Source: Delphinus delphis (Eukaryota; Chordata; Mammalia; Artiodactyla; Delphinidae). From it: a stretch of DNA of 64,000 nucleotides. The first letter of the stretch is position 1; each line of letters opens with the position of its first letter. The notes under the pieces are model-generated. The model was not told the DNA's origin. It worked only from the letters and a program-made list of their open reading frames with translations, and ran no database searches. Of the stretch, positions 13,215 to 25,930 are shown piece by piece. The stretch is from NCBI RefSeq assembly GCF_949987515.2, contig NC_082700.1, forward strand, positions 35,675,380-35,739,379. Reading direction: 5' to 3'. The position numbers and the translations under genes were made by a program.

Positions 13215-13335
13215 CTTCACAGGTTGTGGAATCCTTAAAATCAGGGAACATGTCTTGTTTCACTTTTTATATTTAAATGTATCTGTATTGCTTAGGAGAA
13301 TGCTAATTAAAGGTGTTTAATAAATGTATGTTGAC
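13215..13335 (+). repeat. L2 LINE 3' end
   Basis: 'tcagggaacatgtcttgtttcac', then 'taggagaatgctaattaaaggtgtttaataaatgtatgttga' in parts, match the L2 terminal 'agggcaggga...gtcttg...ctcaataaatgtttgttga' pattern. Confidence 0.65.
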
Positions 13336-14210
13336 TTTTTGCAGATGTGGCAGTATCTAGGGAAAAGGAAAGTCTTTTCTTCCTATACTTTTCTTATATT
13401 CCTATTACATAACACTAGACAAGAATCAGAATGAGCTATGATTTCAATAAAATCCATTAAATGTTTATACTGTATTAAATGCTCAAAATCTACGATGATG
13501 AAAAATAAGGTACACTGTAGCAGTTTGTAACCTAGTGTTCTGCAAATATCCATGTACTCTAATAAATCCATAAGTCCATGTGACTTAGTTTTTGCAGAAT
13601 TATTTTTTAAAAAGAGCATTCAATTAGATCACTTGTCAACATTAATACATCTGAAAAATCCATTTCTTCCTTCCCCAGTTTCCACTGAATAGGGACCATC
13701 CCACAGATTCACATTCCAAACTCCACAAGCCCTATTATGAGTTTAGGGAACTTTGTTCTCTCAGTCCCTTTTCTCTCATTAATAGATTTATTAGAGAGCA
13801 TGGCACCCTCCCAGCAAGCAAAAGGAAGAAAATAACAGAGAAAAAATAGTGGGAAGTCTGTGAACACTCACATATTTTAAAAATTCTTCTTAGTATTTTA
13901 TTGGCCTCCTCAATTAGATTATTGGAATAAGCATAAAGCAGAATATTCTTCTACAAAACATTTTTTTCACAATACATATGAAGGATGCAAAGTTTTATAT
14001 TTCACTATATTTTTCATAATTCTAAGAGCAGGTTTTAAGACAAGTTTTCCTTTGTGATGTTGATTTCTTACAATATTCACCCAATTTCTCTGAAACTAAA
14101 GGGCAAACCTAGCTGGTCCATTCAGTGTCACGTTTTGAGTAACACATCTTTTCCATTCTAAAATAATATTTACCACCAATAGTGCTGTACAATTTAAGTA
14201 AACCTAAAGA
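13336..14210. other. No recognised feature
   Basis: AT-rich sequence with a reverse 78-codon ORF (13383-13619) lacking any domain. Nothing else identified. Confidence 0.45.
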
Positions 14211-14237
14211 AACTTTTTTTTTCCAACTTTTCAGGAC

Positions 14238-14243
14238 TTTATT
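14238..14243 (-). promoter_or_regulatory. Polyadenylation signal AATAAA downstream of the coiled-coil ORF
   Basis: Read on the reverse strand, AATAAA lies about 140 bases after the stop codon of the coiled-coil ORF. A run of nine A begins about 15-20 bases further on (14213-14222 as T on the + strand). This spacing fits either a real 3' end or the genomic A-tail of a retrocopy. Confidence 0.55.
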
Positions 14244-14382
14244 TGGTTTCCAGGACCAGATTCTGTACATTTCCAAGCTTCCTACTCCAACACCACTAAT
14301 AGTATTTCACCTTCAAAAGTTTGAATTTTTTTTTTTTCTGGAATGTCAATGATATTCATGGTTTGCTGGTTACATCTTCAAG

Positions 14383-15165
14383 TCACACTTCTCCTGCTTT
14401 ACTTTTTAATTGTGCATTTTTCCAGCCAGCACGTTTGTTGTCTTTCTCCTGAAGAATCTTGTTCCACTCCTCTAGGACCTTCGCCTCTTCCAGAAGGGCC
14501 TTTCCCTCCTCTTGAAAAACACTGTTCTCCTCTCTCAGAGCCTTGCTCTCTTCACAAAGGGCCTGTTCCTCCTTCCACAGAGCTTGTTCTTCCATCTCCA
14601 GTGCAAGTCCTTCTTCCATCAGGGCCTGTTGCTCCATCCTGATCGCACATTCCTGATGCTGTAGGGCATAGATCTCCTCATGTAGAGAACTTATTTCTTG
14701 AAGGGTTTTCACCTCATTCTGGAAGGCTTTCTCCTGTTCCCTGAGAGCCTTGATCTGAACTTCCAGGGCTCGATTCTGTTGCCAATAAGACTTACTTTCT
14801 GTGTTCAAGGCGTTGACTTTTTTCCCCAGGTGGTTTTTGATTTTCTAAAATCACACTTTTAAACATACACAGCAGCTGGTTTCGCTGTCTCAGGGACTGG
14901 TTCTCCCCCCGGATTAACTGATTGCCCATTCGGAAAGCTTTGTTTTCTCCTTGAAGGGCTTTGTTTTCTCCCCAGAGGGACTTGTTTTCTTTTCTGAGAG
15001 CCTTGTTCTCAGCCCTGGACACCTTATTGTCTCTCTGAAGGTTTTTTTCCCACCTCCTGAGATCCACGTTTGAGCTTGTTTTGATCTTGAGTACAAGAGG
15101 AAAACAAATGCAGTGTCTTCCGTCTTTTAAATTCAGAGACAACCATTGTTTCTTAGTGTTTTATC
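14383..15165 (-). pseudogene. Frameshifted coiled-coil protein ORF (terminal exon or retrocopy)
   Basis: Two overlapping reverse-strand frames encode one long heptad-repeat protein of about 258 codons. The upstream frame (to 14792) has repeats of the form ENKALRKENKSLWGENKAL. The downstream frame (to 14383) continues with QIKALREQEKAF and EEQALWKEEQALCEESKAL. L, F or W recurs every seven residues with E, K and Q between, the signature of a parallel coiled coil. The break is in a six-base T run at 14818-14823; one base fewer would put both halves in one frame. It has no signal peptide or membrane segment. No ATG precedes the repeats in frame. A good splice acceptor ('ttttcctcttgtactcaag' on the reverse strand) ends at 15086, so this could be the last exon of a gene whose other exons lie to the right; the AATAAA and A run instead suggest a retrocopy. 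The style recalls testis coiled-coil proteins such as CCDC70 and CBY2/SPERT, but I cannot assign it. Confidence 0.6.
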
Positions 15166-16974
15166 TGAGAAGAGTATATAAACTCCTGGTGTGCTGGGTT
15201 CAACCAAAGGTGAACTAATGATATTTGGAATAAAAAAGGTCCTAGGTTTGTTGAGCATGTGTTTGTATAGAATTGGCTGTTGGTTGACTTGCACAAATAG
15301 TAAACCTAGCAGGGATCTAAGAAGGCTCAGCGAGGCTCACTGGAGGGGAAAAAAAAGTGAATTTATGAAGAGAAGTCAGCAAATTAACTATTAGGTTGAT
15401 ATAAAAAAACTGAATAAGTTTAAATCTCAACACACAAAAATTACACAATAATAATTCTAGATTACATATTGAATCTAGATGCCAGATAAAAGTTAATGTG
15501 TTGAATTGTTATGTGTTAAACTAAGCTAAACTCTGAGCTAAACTATGTATAATCAACTATTAATCTTTCACTAATATATTCATTATTTTAATTAAATCAT
15601 CTGCTATTGGTGTGGAAAAATACCATCTATTTTTTTAGAAAATGTCTTGCTTTGTGAGAACTAGAAAATATTTTTTAAAGAAGTTATACACTATAATTTT
15701 TACCATATTTACCTAGGCATTTAGTAGTAATATTACAAATTTAAACAAATATTCACATACATTTCTCTCGTCTCTGAATTCCCTGCAAGGCTGATTCCTC
15801 TTAGTACTAGAAAACAACTTGTCAAGATTTTATGTCATCAATAGTGATGTCATATGCTGGTGACTCTAATGATATAATGGGTGCTATACATAGTGTTTGG
15901 CTGGTTTTTGGTATGTTTTTTAAGAAAAAAATATAATTAAAAAGTAAGGTCATATTAGATACCTGTCTATACTATTAGTGAATATGTATTTAGTCCTTGC
16001 TTTCATCTAAATTATTAAAATTAATTTATAAGATTGATTTTTGTTATAAGCAAAATAACTTCTAATTATCATAACCTAGGAATTAACAAGTACTAGTAAA
16101 CACTGTACAATTAAAGGTGAAAATACTTTAAATGATTTTAAGATCACTGAAACAATAATATACTCAATAATCAGTATTAGGTTAATTTGTAAATTATACT
16201 AAGGAAATAGCATTGGACACATTTTAATTCCAGTAATCCTATATAAGGTAAATTTTTAGATTATCCAATATATGTCCACTGTTAGAATATAAAACAAGAG
16301 TATTTTTATAATTTTTTAAAATGTAAACTTTTGGTGAAATATTAAAACATTTAAATATTACTATATTAAATAGATGTCACAATGTTTTAACTATTTATAC
16401 TTATAAATTTATAATTGGCTTAAGGTATAAACTTGAAAATAGAATATATAATAATATGTATAATCCCAAACCACTCACCTTCATAAAGATTTACCAGTTT
16501 ATTCACTGTGCCAGATTTCTTACCAGCTATTTACATTATATCTGTTTAATAAGATTGCAAAAGTATTTTTCTCACACAGTCATAACTCTCTAACTTAATA
16601 AAATAGTAAAAAAAAAAATTATAATGGCATGGAATGAGAGTTAATGTAAAATTAAGAGGATCTATGTGAAAATTTTCAATTTCTTTGTTTTTAACTTTAT
16701 GAGAGTGAAAGATCCATTTGATCAGCTTCATCTATAATTTAATTGAGAAAGTATTTTATGTAACTATGTACCGGCTTCTTCTTTATACTAGTGTTTCTAG
16801 TCTAGCTGTTTTACTACTGCTACCATGGTAGCTGAAGATTCAGAAAGAGTTCCAAAGACATTGGAACATTCTGTGTTAGAATGTTGCAATTCTTGAGACT
16901 TAAGGACAAACTGGGAAGCAAGAAGAAAGTCTCTGTTGCCCTTGATCTATTGAACAAAGTGAATTTATAATTTA
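15166..16974. other. No recognised feature
   Basis: Very AT-rich sequence. If the coiled-coil ORF is a terminal exon, its upstream intron would lie here, but no other exon is visible. Confidence 0.4.
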
Positions 16975-18350
16975 AAACTTTCCCTCAATCTACAGGCCCA
17001 GATGGTTTCATCTATGGATTCTTTTAAATATTTAAGAAAGAAAGAATATTAATATTTCTATGAACTCTTTCAGATGAGAGAAAAAAAAAGAACTTGTTGT
17101 TTTGAGACCACATTACTTTACATAAAACCCTGGCAAGGATATTATAAGAAAGAAAAACTATAGTCAGAAGTATCTCATAAACACAGATGCAAAAATCCTA
17201 AACAAAAGATTAGTACACCAAGTACAACAATACATAAAATGCATAATGTGTCACCCATTTAACCAAACTGAATTTAATTCATGAACACAAGATTGAGTTA
17301 ACATTGGGAAATCAATTAATGTAATTCACTACATTAATTTGTTCTGTTAAGAACAAAGGAGAAAACTTTCATCTCCTGCCAAGATGAGAAAAGTAAATTC
17401 AGAAGATTCAGAAAAAGCATTTTATAAAACAAAAATCGACACTTTCATCATTAAAACCAAAACCAAACTAACAATACCATCACCAACAATTTTTTCGCAC
17501 AGTAAGAGCAGAAAAGAACTTCTTTAATTCAATTATAAGTGTTAAGAAAAACCTGCAGAAACATGCCAGATGATAAAATACAAATAGATCACAAGTATAT
17601 AAAGATGTCCGCTATCATCACTTTCATTCTTCATTTTCCTGGAATTTTTACTATTACAAGATAAGAAAGTATGTAAGGATTAGAAAAAAATAAGGCTCTC
17701 AGGATTTGCAAGTAATATTTCAAACATTTCTGAGAAAATGTTAAATTATTATAATAAAATAGTTAAACTACAGCTAACCTATTAAAATTGAATATGATTT
17801 AGTAAGCTTATTGGATATAAGGTCAATCTGAAATCAGCTTTATTTACATATATTCAACTAATGATTGGAAAAGGAATTTTATAATTATATATTATTTACA
17901 TTGGCAGCAAAAGCATCTAGAAATGAATTTATGCAAGACCTCTATATAGAAAAATATAAACATTATTGAGAGAAATTACTGAGGTACAAATAACAGGAAG
18001 AGTAGACCATGTTTATGACTGGAAGTTTCAATATTGGAAAGATGTTAAGCTTCGTCAAATTGATTTATATATTCAATGAATTCTCTGGAAAAATAATCCC
18101 AGCAGTTTGTATAAGCTCGTGTGTGTAAAATGAAAAGTTGATTCTCATATTTCTATTTAAATGCCAGGAAAAGCAATGACAATCTTAAAAAGAAGATCAA
18201 CTTTCTAAAAAGCTATAGTAAATCAAAAAGCATTGTATGAATTCAAGGATAGACAAGTAAACCAATGGGACAGTATAGGAAGCTCAGAAACAGATGTACA
18301 AATTCATGGACTCTTGTTACATGGGACAAAACTGAGAAATCTCACAAACA
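16975..18350 (+). mobile_element. Eroded L1 ORF2 fragment (reverse transcriptase region)
   Basis: Starts at 'caggcccagatggtttcat', the codons for the PGPDGF motif of L1 reverse transcriptase. It continues through 'acagatgcaaaaatccta', 'gattgagttaacattggg' and 'gtaattcactacattaat', then 'agacaagtaaaccaatggga' near 18250, which is late ORF2. Every frame is broken, and the catalytic stretch is not intact. Forward orientation; unlike the reverse-strand L1s at 1 and 21670. Confidence 0.75.
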
Positions 18351-19937
18351 ACAGAGTCAAGTGAAATAAACAATACATCTCACATGATTTTATTTGAAAT
18401 GCAAAATCATGTGATAATGTATGATAATAAAAGTCAAAGTAAAGAGAATTTCTTAGAGGTAGGGATGTGCTAATGATGACATGCTAGTAGTGTTCAATTT
18501 TTACTTCTAGGTGTGTATTCCTAGAGTTTGCTTATTGTTTGACATTTCATAGAGCTACCCACATGATTTGTGTGCTTTTTATGTATGTATGATTTACTCA
18601 AAATATTAATGTAAAAAGCAACAGGAGAAACGTTCACACATACATTGATGTATGTGTGTGTTTGATGTTTTTATAGAAGTCTACCTCTTAATAGCAGTGT
18701 TATCTTGGGCAAGGTAACTTTTTCTCTCTTCGTTTCGTCAACCGCGGAATGAAGAATACCTGATTATTTTCGTATGTGGATACAATGAATTGAACTACAT
18801 GTAAGGTACTTGGAAGTTTGTGTGGCCCGTGATAAGTGTGAGTCACCACCACCACCATCATCATCATCATTATTATTTTTATTTTGCATTTTACTTATAG
18901 TGAAAAGAACTTTCTAACATGTCTTTACATCTGTATCAAATATCACTGGCATTGTTGCTCCTTTCACAAAATTTGCTGTTTCAGAATTTTCTAAAATTCT
19001 TGGTCAAATACGTTATTTCTGATCTCTTCAGATAAATCATAAACTTCAAGCCAGTCTTGCCTTTGATTATCATTCAAAAAAAATAAATAGAAGAAAGGGA
19101 AACAGAGAAAGTGACTCCCTATTTATTTATTAATAATATTAGAAGATAAAGACTTGATTAAAGGAAAACAGATGTCATGTTTAATAACATCATTTTAGAA
19201 TGGAAAGTTTTCAAGCTTTCTAAACTTTTTTTCTAAATATCTGTTTATTGATTTGTAGATGAATAATCTGCTTTCAGACTTTTAATTTCTTTTAACTTGT
19301 TGACTAGTGCCATGCTCTATTTAGTAATGTAAGAATAGTGCCCATATAATTGCAGATTATTGGGTAGAGCTAATACAGTAAAGATTCAAAATCACATCCT
19401 CAGGAAACTTCTTGCATCTAGTCAGGAGTCACCTAACACCATTTTGTAGTTAACATGATTTATTTTCTGTGCTTTTTTGTTGAAGGCTTGGCACATATTG
19501 ATTGCATAAAACATTTTATAAAAAATAAAACACCACATAAAAAATTGTGGTGTTTACAAAGTCAGTATTCTAGAATTAAATATCTTAACATTTAAACTAG
19601 TGTAGTCTGGCCCTGGCTCTTGTCACTTTCCAGTTCTATGACCTTAAAAGTCCTTCTAGAGAATGAGCTGTCTCTGCTCTAAATCAGCCTAAATGACTCT
19701 TATCTAAAGTAAAATCAGGACTTTTGAGGAGGGAGCAGCCACAGGAATGCCAGGACCACAAATCCAGAGACACTTGGGTATGAAGGTTGAAGTTATAACT
19801 TAAATCTTAAATATTATAGTCCACAAGTTATTTGAGCTCCTGAGATTGGGAAAATAGCACAAGGAAAGTAAAAGACAAGCAGGAATCAAGCATGACTAAT
19901 GTGGTATTATTGAGATTTTTGACATACCATTCCCAAT
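18351..19937. other. No recognised feature apart from a small triplet repeat
   Basis: AT-rich sequence. A (CAC)n/(CAT)n/(ATT)n triplet run sits at 18845-18880. A small hairpin with 8-bp arms (AACACCAC/GTGGTGTT) lies near 19526-19553. Confidence 0.45.
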
Positions 19938-20311
19938 AGTATCATTATGCTCTGAGTTGTATCCCCTCAAATTCATACGTTGAAATCCTAACCTCCAGTA
20001 ATTCAGAATGTTAATGTATTTGGAGTTAAAGTCTATAAATAGGTAACTATTATAAATTAAAATGAGGTCATTAGGGTGGTCCCTAATCCAATATAACTGG
20101 TGTCCTTGTAGGAAGAGGAAGTTTGGATACAGGCACAGAGGGAAGGCCATCTAAGGACAAAAGGAAAAGATGGTCATTCCCAAGTATCAGAAGAAATTAA
20201 TCCTGCTGACACCTTAATCTTAAACTTCTAGCCTCCAGAACAGTGAGAAAATATGTTTTTGTTTAAGTCCCTTAGGGATACTTTGTTATGGCAGGTCTAG
20301 CAAACTAATGA
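19938..20311 (+). mobile_element. MLT1-type MaLR solo LTR
   Basis: Contains 'ctcaaattcatacgttgaaatcctaacc' in parts, 'gtccctaatccaatataa', 'tggtgtccttgtaggaag', 'cttaatcttaaacttctagcc', 'cctccagaacagtgagaaaat' and 'ctttgttatggcaggtctagcaaac'. Better preserved at its 5' end than the copy at 6278. No adjacent internal region. Confidence 0.88.
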
Positions 20312-21468
20312 AAAAATCATTCTTCTCTGTTTAAGTTCTGAAAAAATTGACCTTTGAGGGTGTACAGTAAAAGTTTAATGAATACATGGCCACATTCTAA
20401 TTTCTATAAGTAAAATGGGCATCCACTTGTGCTATCTGCCCTAGTAACATACATACACACACACACACACACGCACACGCACACACACACAGAAATGTAT
20501 ATATATAATGCTATTGCTCTGCTCTGGTATAGAACTAGTACAATGGGACTTACTGTTTTATTGGATCCTATCGATATTTGACTCATTAACCTAAAATGCT
20601 TTGGGCTTTTGGGGTGTAAAGTCAAATTCTATTACAAGTTATAATTATTCAGATATAATATATAATGGCATGCTTCACTTTAAGTCCCTGTCCCAAGGAA
20701 GATCTTTTCTGAAAATATTTTTTTTCCTTATAATGAAAATTGTATTTGCTTTCCACTTACTTTTTAATATCTCTTTTTCTTCAGACACCTTTGCTTAACT
20801 TTCAAAGAATCATATTAATGCAATTTCTTTCAGTACAACTACAAAGTCTAAGCAACCTAGTCCAGCCAGAATTACATGGCTAATGATCAATATCTAAGCA
20901 AAAGCAGCCATTCATCTTCAAAAGTCTGAAATTACACCCTTTTTAGGACAAAATGGGAATTTGTTTTAACCTTGAACCAAATTATTGTCAGGAGAAATTT
21001 ATTGCATTTTAAAACAATAAGAAACATATTTCAGTACAGGCTCCCATTTCTTTTTTGTAAGCCAGTATTTATTTAAGACTATTTTTTTCCTCTTTGCATA
21101 TTTCTGGCTTTTCCATCCCAAGCTGTTTGCTGTTTTATAGCAAATGAAAATATCTTTGCGGAAATTGCATATAAAACTGTTTATTGAGACTTAAAAAAAA
21201 AAATTGACCTTTGAAATTAGATCCATAGGAAGAAACTGACCATCAACAGGTTGATTTTCACCATCCTACATTACTGTTTTGCACAACCTTATTTTTATTT
21301 CTCTTTGGGTCCCTGGATTCTGACAACCAGTTCTATATTCATTTGGGATCTAGCTAGGAACCCAGAAATTACATTCCCCTGTGAGTAGGTATTTTCAATT
21401 ATGCACAACAGTGGCTGTTTCTTCTCTTTCCTTTTATTAAACTGTTTAAGAAATCTGCCTATTAAGGA
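20312..21468. other. No recognised gene; contains a (CA)n run
   Basis: AT-rich sequence with a (CA)n microsatellite at about 20451-20491, including CG interruptions. Short ORFs at 20404-20625 and 20601-20798 have no domain. Confidence 0.5.
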
Positions 21469-21588
<120 letters not shown>

Positions 21589-21590
21589 CC

Positions 21591-21612
21591 AAATAGAAAG
21601 ATCTTTCTATTT
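21591..21612. repeat. 22-bp perfect palindrome
   Basis: AAATAGAAAGA followed directly by its own reverse complement TCTTTCTATTT. Two imperfect relatives (around 21624-21634 and 21652-21675) follow, all built on 'aaatagaaag/ctttctattt'. It sits between the TTTC array and the L1 body. Confidence 0.95.
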
Positions 21613-21669
21613 GATTCTTCTTTCAAATAGAAAGAATTTCTTTCTTCTTTCAAACAGAAAGAAAATTTT

Positions 21670-24600
21670 CTTTCTTCTTTTGATTGAAGTATAGTTGACC
21701 TACAATACTATGTAGTTTCAGGTATACAACAGTGATGCCATATTTTTATATATTAGACACCATACAAAGTTATCACAATATTATTGAATATTTTACCTGT
21801 GAGGTACATTACAACCCAGAGGCTTATTTATTTTGTAAGTGGTAGTTTGTACTTCTAAATCCCCTTCACATATTTTCCCCATCCCCCTACTCTCCTCCAC
21901 TGTGACAACCACTAGGTTTTTCTCTGTATCTAGGAGTCTGTTTCTTTTCTGTTGTATTTGTTTGTTTGCTTTGTTTTCAGATTCCACATATAAGTGAAAA
22001 CATTTAGTATTTGTCTTTCTTGGTCTGACTTATTTAGCTTAGCAGAATACTCTGTAGGTCCATCCATGTTGTTGAAATGGCAAGATTTTATTCTTTTTAT
22101 TATGGCTGAGTAGTATTCTGTTGTATATTTATACCATATTTTCTTAACCCATTCATCTATTGATGGGCACTTAGTTTGCCTCCTTGGCTACTGGAAATAA
22201 TGCTGCTATGAACATGGGGTTGAATATGTCTTTTTGATTTAGTGTTCTTGTTTTCTTTGGATAAAACCCAGAGTAGAATTGCTAGATCATATGGTAGTTC
22301 CACTTTTTATTTTTTGAATTTGGTTGGCTAATATTTTTGTTGTGGATTTTTACTTTTATATTCCTCAAGATTATTGGCCTGTGTTTTTCTTTTTTTGTAG
22401 TGTTTTTCTCTGGTTTTGATATCAGGGTAATGTTTGCTTCATAGAATGAAACGTCTTCATTTTCTTGGACTAGTTTGAGGATGCTGTGGATTAACTCTTA
22501 ATGTTTGGTAGAATTTCCCTCTAAAACTCTCTGGTCCTCTACTTTGTTGGCAGTTTTTTGATTACTGATTCAATTTCATTACTAGTAACTTGTCTGCTCA
22601 GATATTCTATTTCTTCCTAATTCAACCTTGGCTGATTGTATATTTCTAGGGCATTGTTCATTTCTTCTAGGTTGTAGAAGTTGTTGGTATATAACTAGTC
22701 ATAGCAGTCTCTTATGTTTGCTTGCTACTGGTTATAATATCTCTTCTTTCATTTGGGCCCTCTCTCTCTTGTTTTTTTTTTCCTTTTTTTTTTTTTTTTC
22801 TGTTTTTAGTAAGTCTGGCTAAAGGTTTGTCATTTTGTTTATCTTTCCAAAGAATCAGCTGTTTGTTTCATTGATTTTTTTCTATTGTACTTTAGTTTCC
22901 ATTTTATTTCTGTTCTGATGTTAATCATTTCTTTCTGTTAACTTTGGGCTTTAATTGCTCTTCTATTTCTAATCCCTTACAAGTAAATTTAGGTTGTCTA
23001 TTTGATATTTTTCTTGTTTCTCGAGGTAAGCCTGTATCACTACAAACTTCCATCTTAGAAATGTTTTCCAATATCCCATAGATTTTGAAACGTTGTGTTT
23101 CCATTTTTGTCTCAAAATTTTTTTGTTTTGTTTTGTTTTGTTTCTCTTTGATTTCTTCATTGACCCATTGGTTGTTTAGTAACATGTTGCTTAGTCTCCA
23201 TGTGTTTGTGTTTTTTCCAGTTTTCTTTCTGGAATTGATTTCTAGTTTCATACCATTGTGGTTGTAAAAGATGCTTGATATGATTTCAATCTTCTTAAAT
23301 TTATTGAAACTTGTTTTGTAGTCTAGCATGTGATCAATCTTGCAGAATGTAATAAGTGCACTTAAAGAAAATGTGTATTCTGCTGTTTTGAGATGAAACT
23401 TTCTGATGGTATCTATTAGATATATCTGCTCTAATGTGTCACTAAAGACCAAAGTTTCCTTATTGATTATCTTTCTGGATGATCTATCCATTATGTAAGT
23501 GGATTTTTAAAGTCCCTACTGTTATTGCATTACTGTTTATTTCTTCCTTTACGTCTGTTAATGTTTGCTATATACGTTTAAGTGCTCCTATGTTGGATGC
23601 ATTAATATTTGTAAAAGTTCCAACCTCTTCTGGGATTGACCTCTTTATCATTAGGTAATGCCCTTCTTTGTTTTTTGTTGTAAAGTTTATTTTGTCTGAT
23701 ATGAGTATTGCTACCCCAGATTTCTTTGCATTTCTATTTGCATGGAATATCTTTTTCTATCATTTCACTTTCAGTCTGTGTGTGTCTTTAGCTCTGAAGT
23801 GAATGCCTTGTAGGTGGCTTGTAGATGGGTCTTGTTTTTTGTAAATTCAGCCACTATATGCCTTTTGACTGGAGAATTTACTCCATTGACATTTAAAGTA
23901 ATTATTGAGAAGTATGTGCTTATTGCCATTTTGTTAATTGTTTTCTGGTTGTTTTTGTAATTCTTCACTATTCCTTTCTTCTTCTTTTAGTCTCTTCTCT
24001 TGTGGTTTGATGGTTTTCTTTAGTGTTATGTTTGGACTACTTTCTCTTTATTCCCTTTCCCATGTTTTATGTTTTTGATGTGATATTTTACATCTTTTTA
24101 TTTTTTGTATTCCTTAACTAATTATTGTGGCTCTAGTTGATTTTATGTGTTTTGTTTTTTAACCTTCATACTAGCTTTTTAAATGGTTGGTCCACTGTCT
24201 TTACTATATATTTGCCTTTACCAGTGAAATATTTTCTTTTATATTTTTATTTTAGTATTTGTATTTTTATTATGAGTTATGGTATTTTCTTCTTCACTTA
24301 AAGCCAACCATTTAACATTTCTTGTAAAGCTGTTTTAGTCATGGTGAACTAATGACTAAAACTCTTTTAGATTTTTCTTGTCTGGGAAACCTGTTACTTC
24401 TTCTCTGATTCTGAATAAGAACTTTACTGGGTAGAGTACACTTAGTTGTTGTTGTTGTTGTTGTTGTTTTTAGCACTTTAAATATGTCATGCCACTTCCT
24501 TTTGGCCTGCAAATTTTCTGTTGAAAAATCAGCTGATGACTTTATGAGGATTCCCTTGTGTGTGACTTGTTTTTCTCTTGCTGCCTTTAAAATTCTCTCT

Positions 24601-25930
24601 TTATCTCTAATTTTTCCATTTTAATTATGGTAAATATTCATGTGGATCTCTTTGAGTAAATTTTGTTTGGAACTTTCTGGGCTTCCTGGACTTGAAAATC
24701 TGTTTCCTTCCCCAGGATAGGGAAGTTTTCAGCTATTATTTATTCAAATACATTTTCTTCCCTTTTCTCTTTCTCTTCTCCTTGTGAGAACCCCTATAAC
24801 GTAAATGTTAATATGTTTGATGTTGTTCCAGAAATCCCTTAAGTGGTCCTTTTTTAAATTATTTTCTCTTTTTGCATTCTGATTGGGTGATTTCCACTAT
24901 TCTATCTCCAAGATTGCATATGTATTGTTTTGTATTATATAATCTGCTTTAGATTCCTTATAGTGGATTTTTTATTTCAGTTATTGTATTCTTTGCATAT
25001 CATTTTTTAAAATATTATATTTTCTAACTCTTTGCTGAAGTTCTCACTGTGTTCCACCATTCTTCTACCAAATTCTGTGAGATTCTACGTGACTGTCGCT
25101 TTGAAGTTTTATCAGGTAAATAACTTATCACCATTTCATTAGGGATTTTTTTTTGGGGGGGTGTATCTTTTTCTTTCATTTGAAACATTTTCCTTTGTCT
25201 TATTTTGTTTGACATTCTGTATTTGTTTCTGTTACTTAGGCAAAACACTTACTTCTCCTGGTCTTGAAGGCATGATCTTGTGTTGCAGCATCCCTATGCA
25301 GACTGTCTGCACCCAGTGGCTTTGGTGGTGACCTTGCTGCAATAGCTGGAACTGGATCTGGGCATGGGCCGGGGAGCTGCTGAGGCAGTCTTGGCAGTCC
25401 AGCTAGAGTGCCAGGTGCTTTTTATTCTACTGCCTGTGTCCTGAGACTGAGTGAGTGAGTTTGTGTGTGAACCTTTTATGAGCAGAGTCTTGGTTTCCAG
25501 CAGTCCTCGGGCTTTCCTGGTCATAAGTTCCACTGGTTTTCAAAGCAATTATGGAGTTTCATTTTTCTGGTGCTCGATCCTATGGCTGGAGTGTCCAGTA
25601 TGAGGTTTGAACCCCTCACTTCTTAGGGGAGACCTCCAAGTTTATGACATTCTCTCCCATTTATAGATCACCACACTAGGGGTGTGAATCCTGACAAAAT
25701 TGCATCTCCGCCCAACTTACTCATCTCGACATTTTCCCTTTATACCCTTAATTGTAGACAAGCTGTTCTGCTGGTCTTCAGTTTGTCCTCAGAAAGAGTT
25801 GTTTCATATGTAGCTGTAGTTTGGGTGTGTCTGTGGGAGGACATGAGCTCAGGACCTTCCTTCTCTGTCATCTTGATCCTGCCTTCTCAGTTTCTTTCTT
25901 ATATGAAGTTAACCAGCTCAGAATCAACTT
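21670..25930 (-). mobile_element. Internally deleted reverse-strand L1 LINE
   Basis: The 3' end is on the left: 'gattgaagtatagttgacc' is the reverse complement of the L1 terminal 'actatacttcaat'. The 3' UTR follows to about 22315. The sequence then jumps into ORF2 reverse transcriptase ('ggttttgatatcagggtaatg'), so late ORF2 is missing. The endonuclease region and ORF2 start end near 23970. Then come the ORF1-like region (24.0-25.25 kb) and a GC-richer 5' UTR (25.25-25.93 kb), so 5' sequence survives. Stops and indels throughout make it inactive. A (TTG)n run is at 24449-24471 and a TTTTG run near 23122. Confidence 0.88.
22925..23968 (-). pseudogene. L1 ORF2 endonuclease-domain remnant
   Basis: The L1 ORF2 protein nicks target DNA with an N-terminal endonuclease and then reverse-transcribes L1 RNA. 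Here the start of ORF2 reads ITLNVNGVNSPVKRH (near 23900), matching the conserved 'LNINGLNS..KRH' opening. After a broken stretch, a 188-codon open frame (23491-22925) begins MDRSSRKIINKETLVFSD and includes KIDHMLDYK and MKLEINSRKK. These correspond to the later endonuclease region ('KIDHI' and 'H.AIKLE'). In the SDH-type motif the residues read NHNGMKLE, so the catalytic Asp-His pair context is altered. The frame is interrupted between the two blocks, so no functional protein is made. Confidence 0.82.

Noticed and set aside
14343..14642. 99-codon proline/serine-rich forward ORF
   Set aside because: It is the antisense shadow of the reverse coiled-coil ORF.
16825..16960. Possible ribosomal-protein retrocopy starting at an ATG near 16825
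   Set aside because: The short frame beginning MVAEDSERVPKTLEH looked vaguely like an RPL7-type start, but it stops after about 24 codons and the similarity does not continue.
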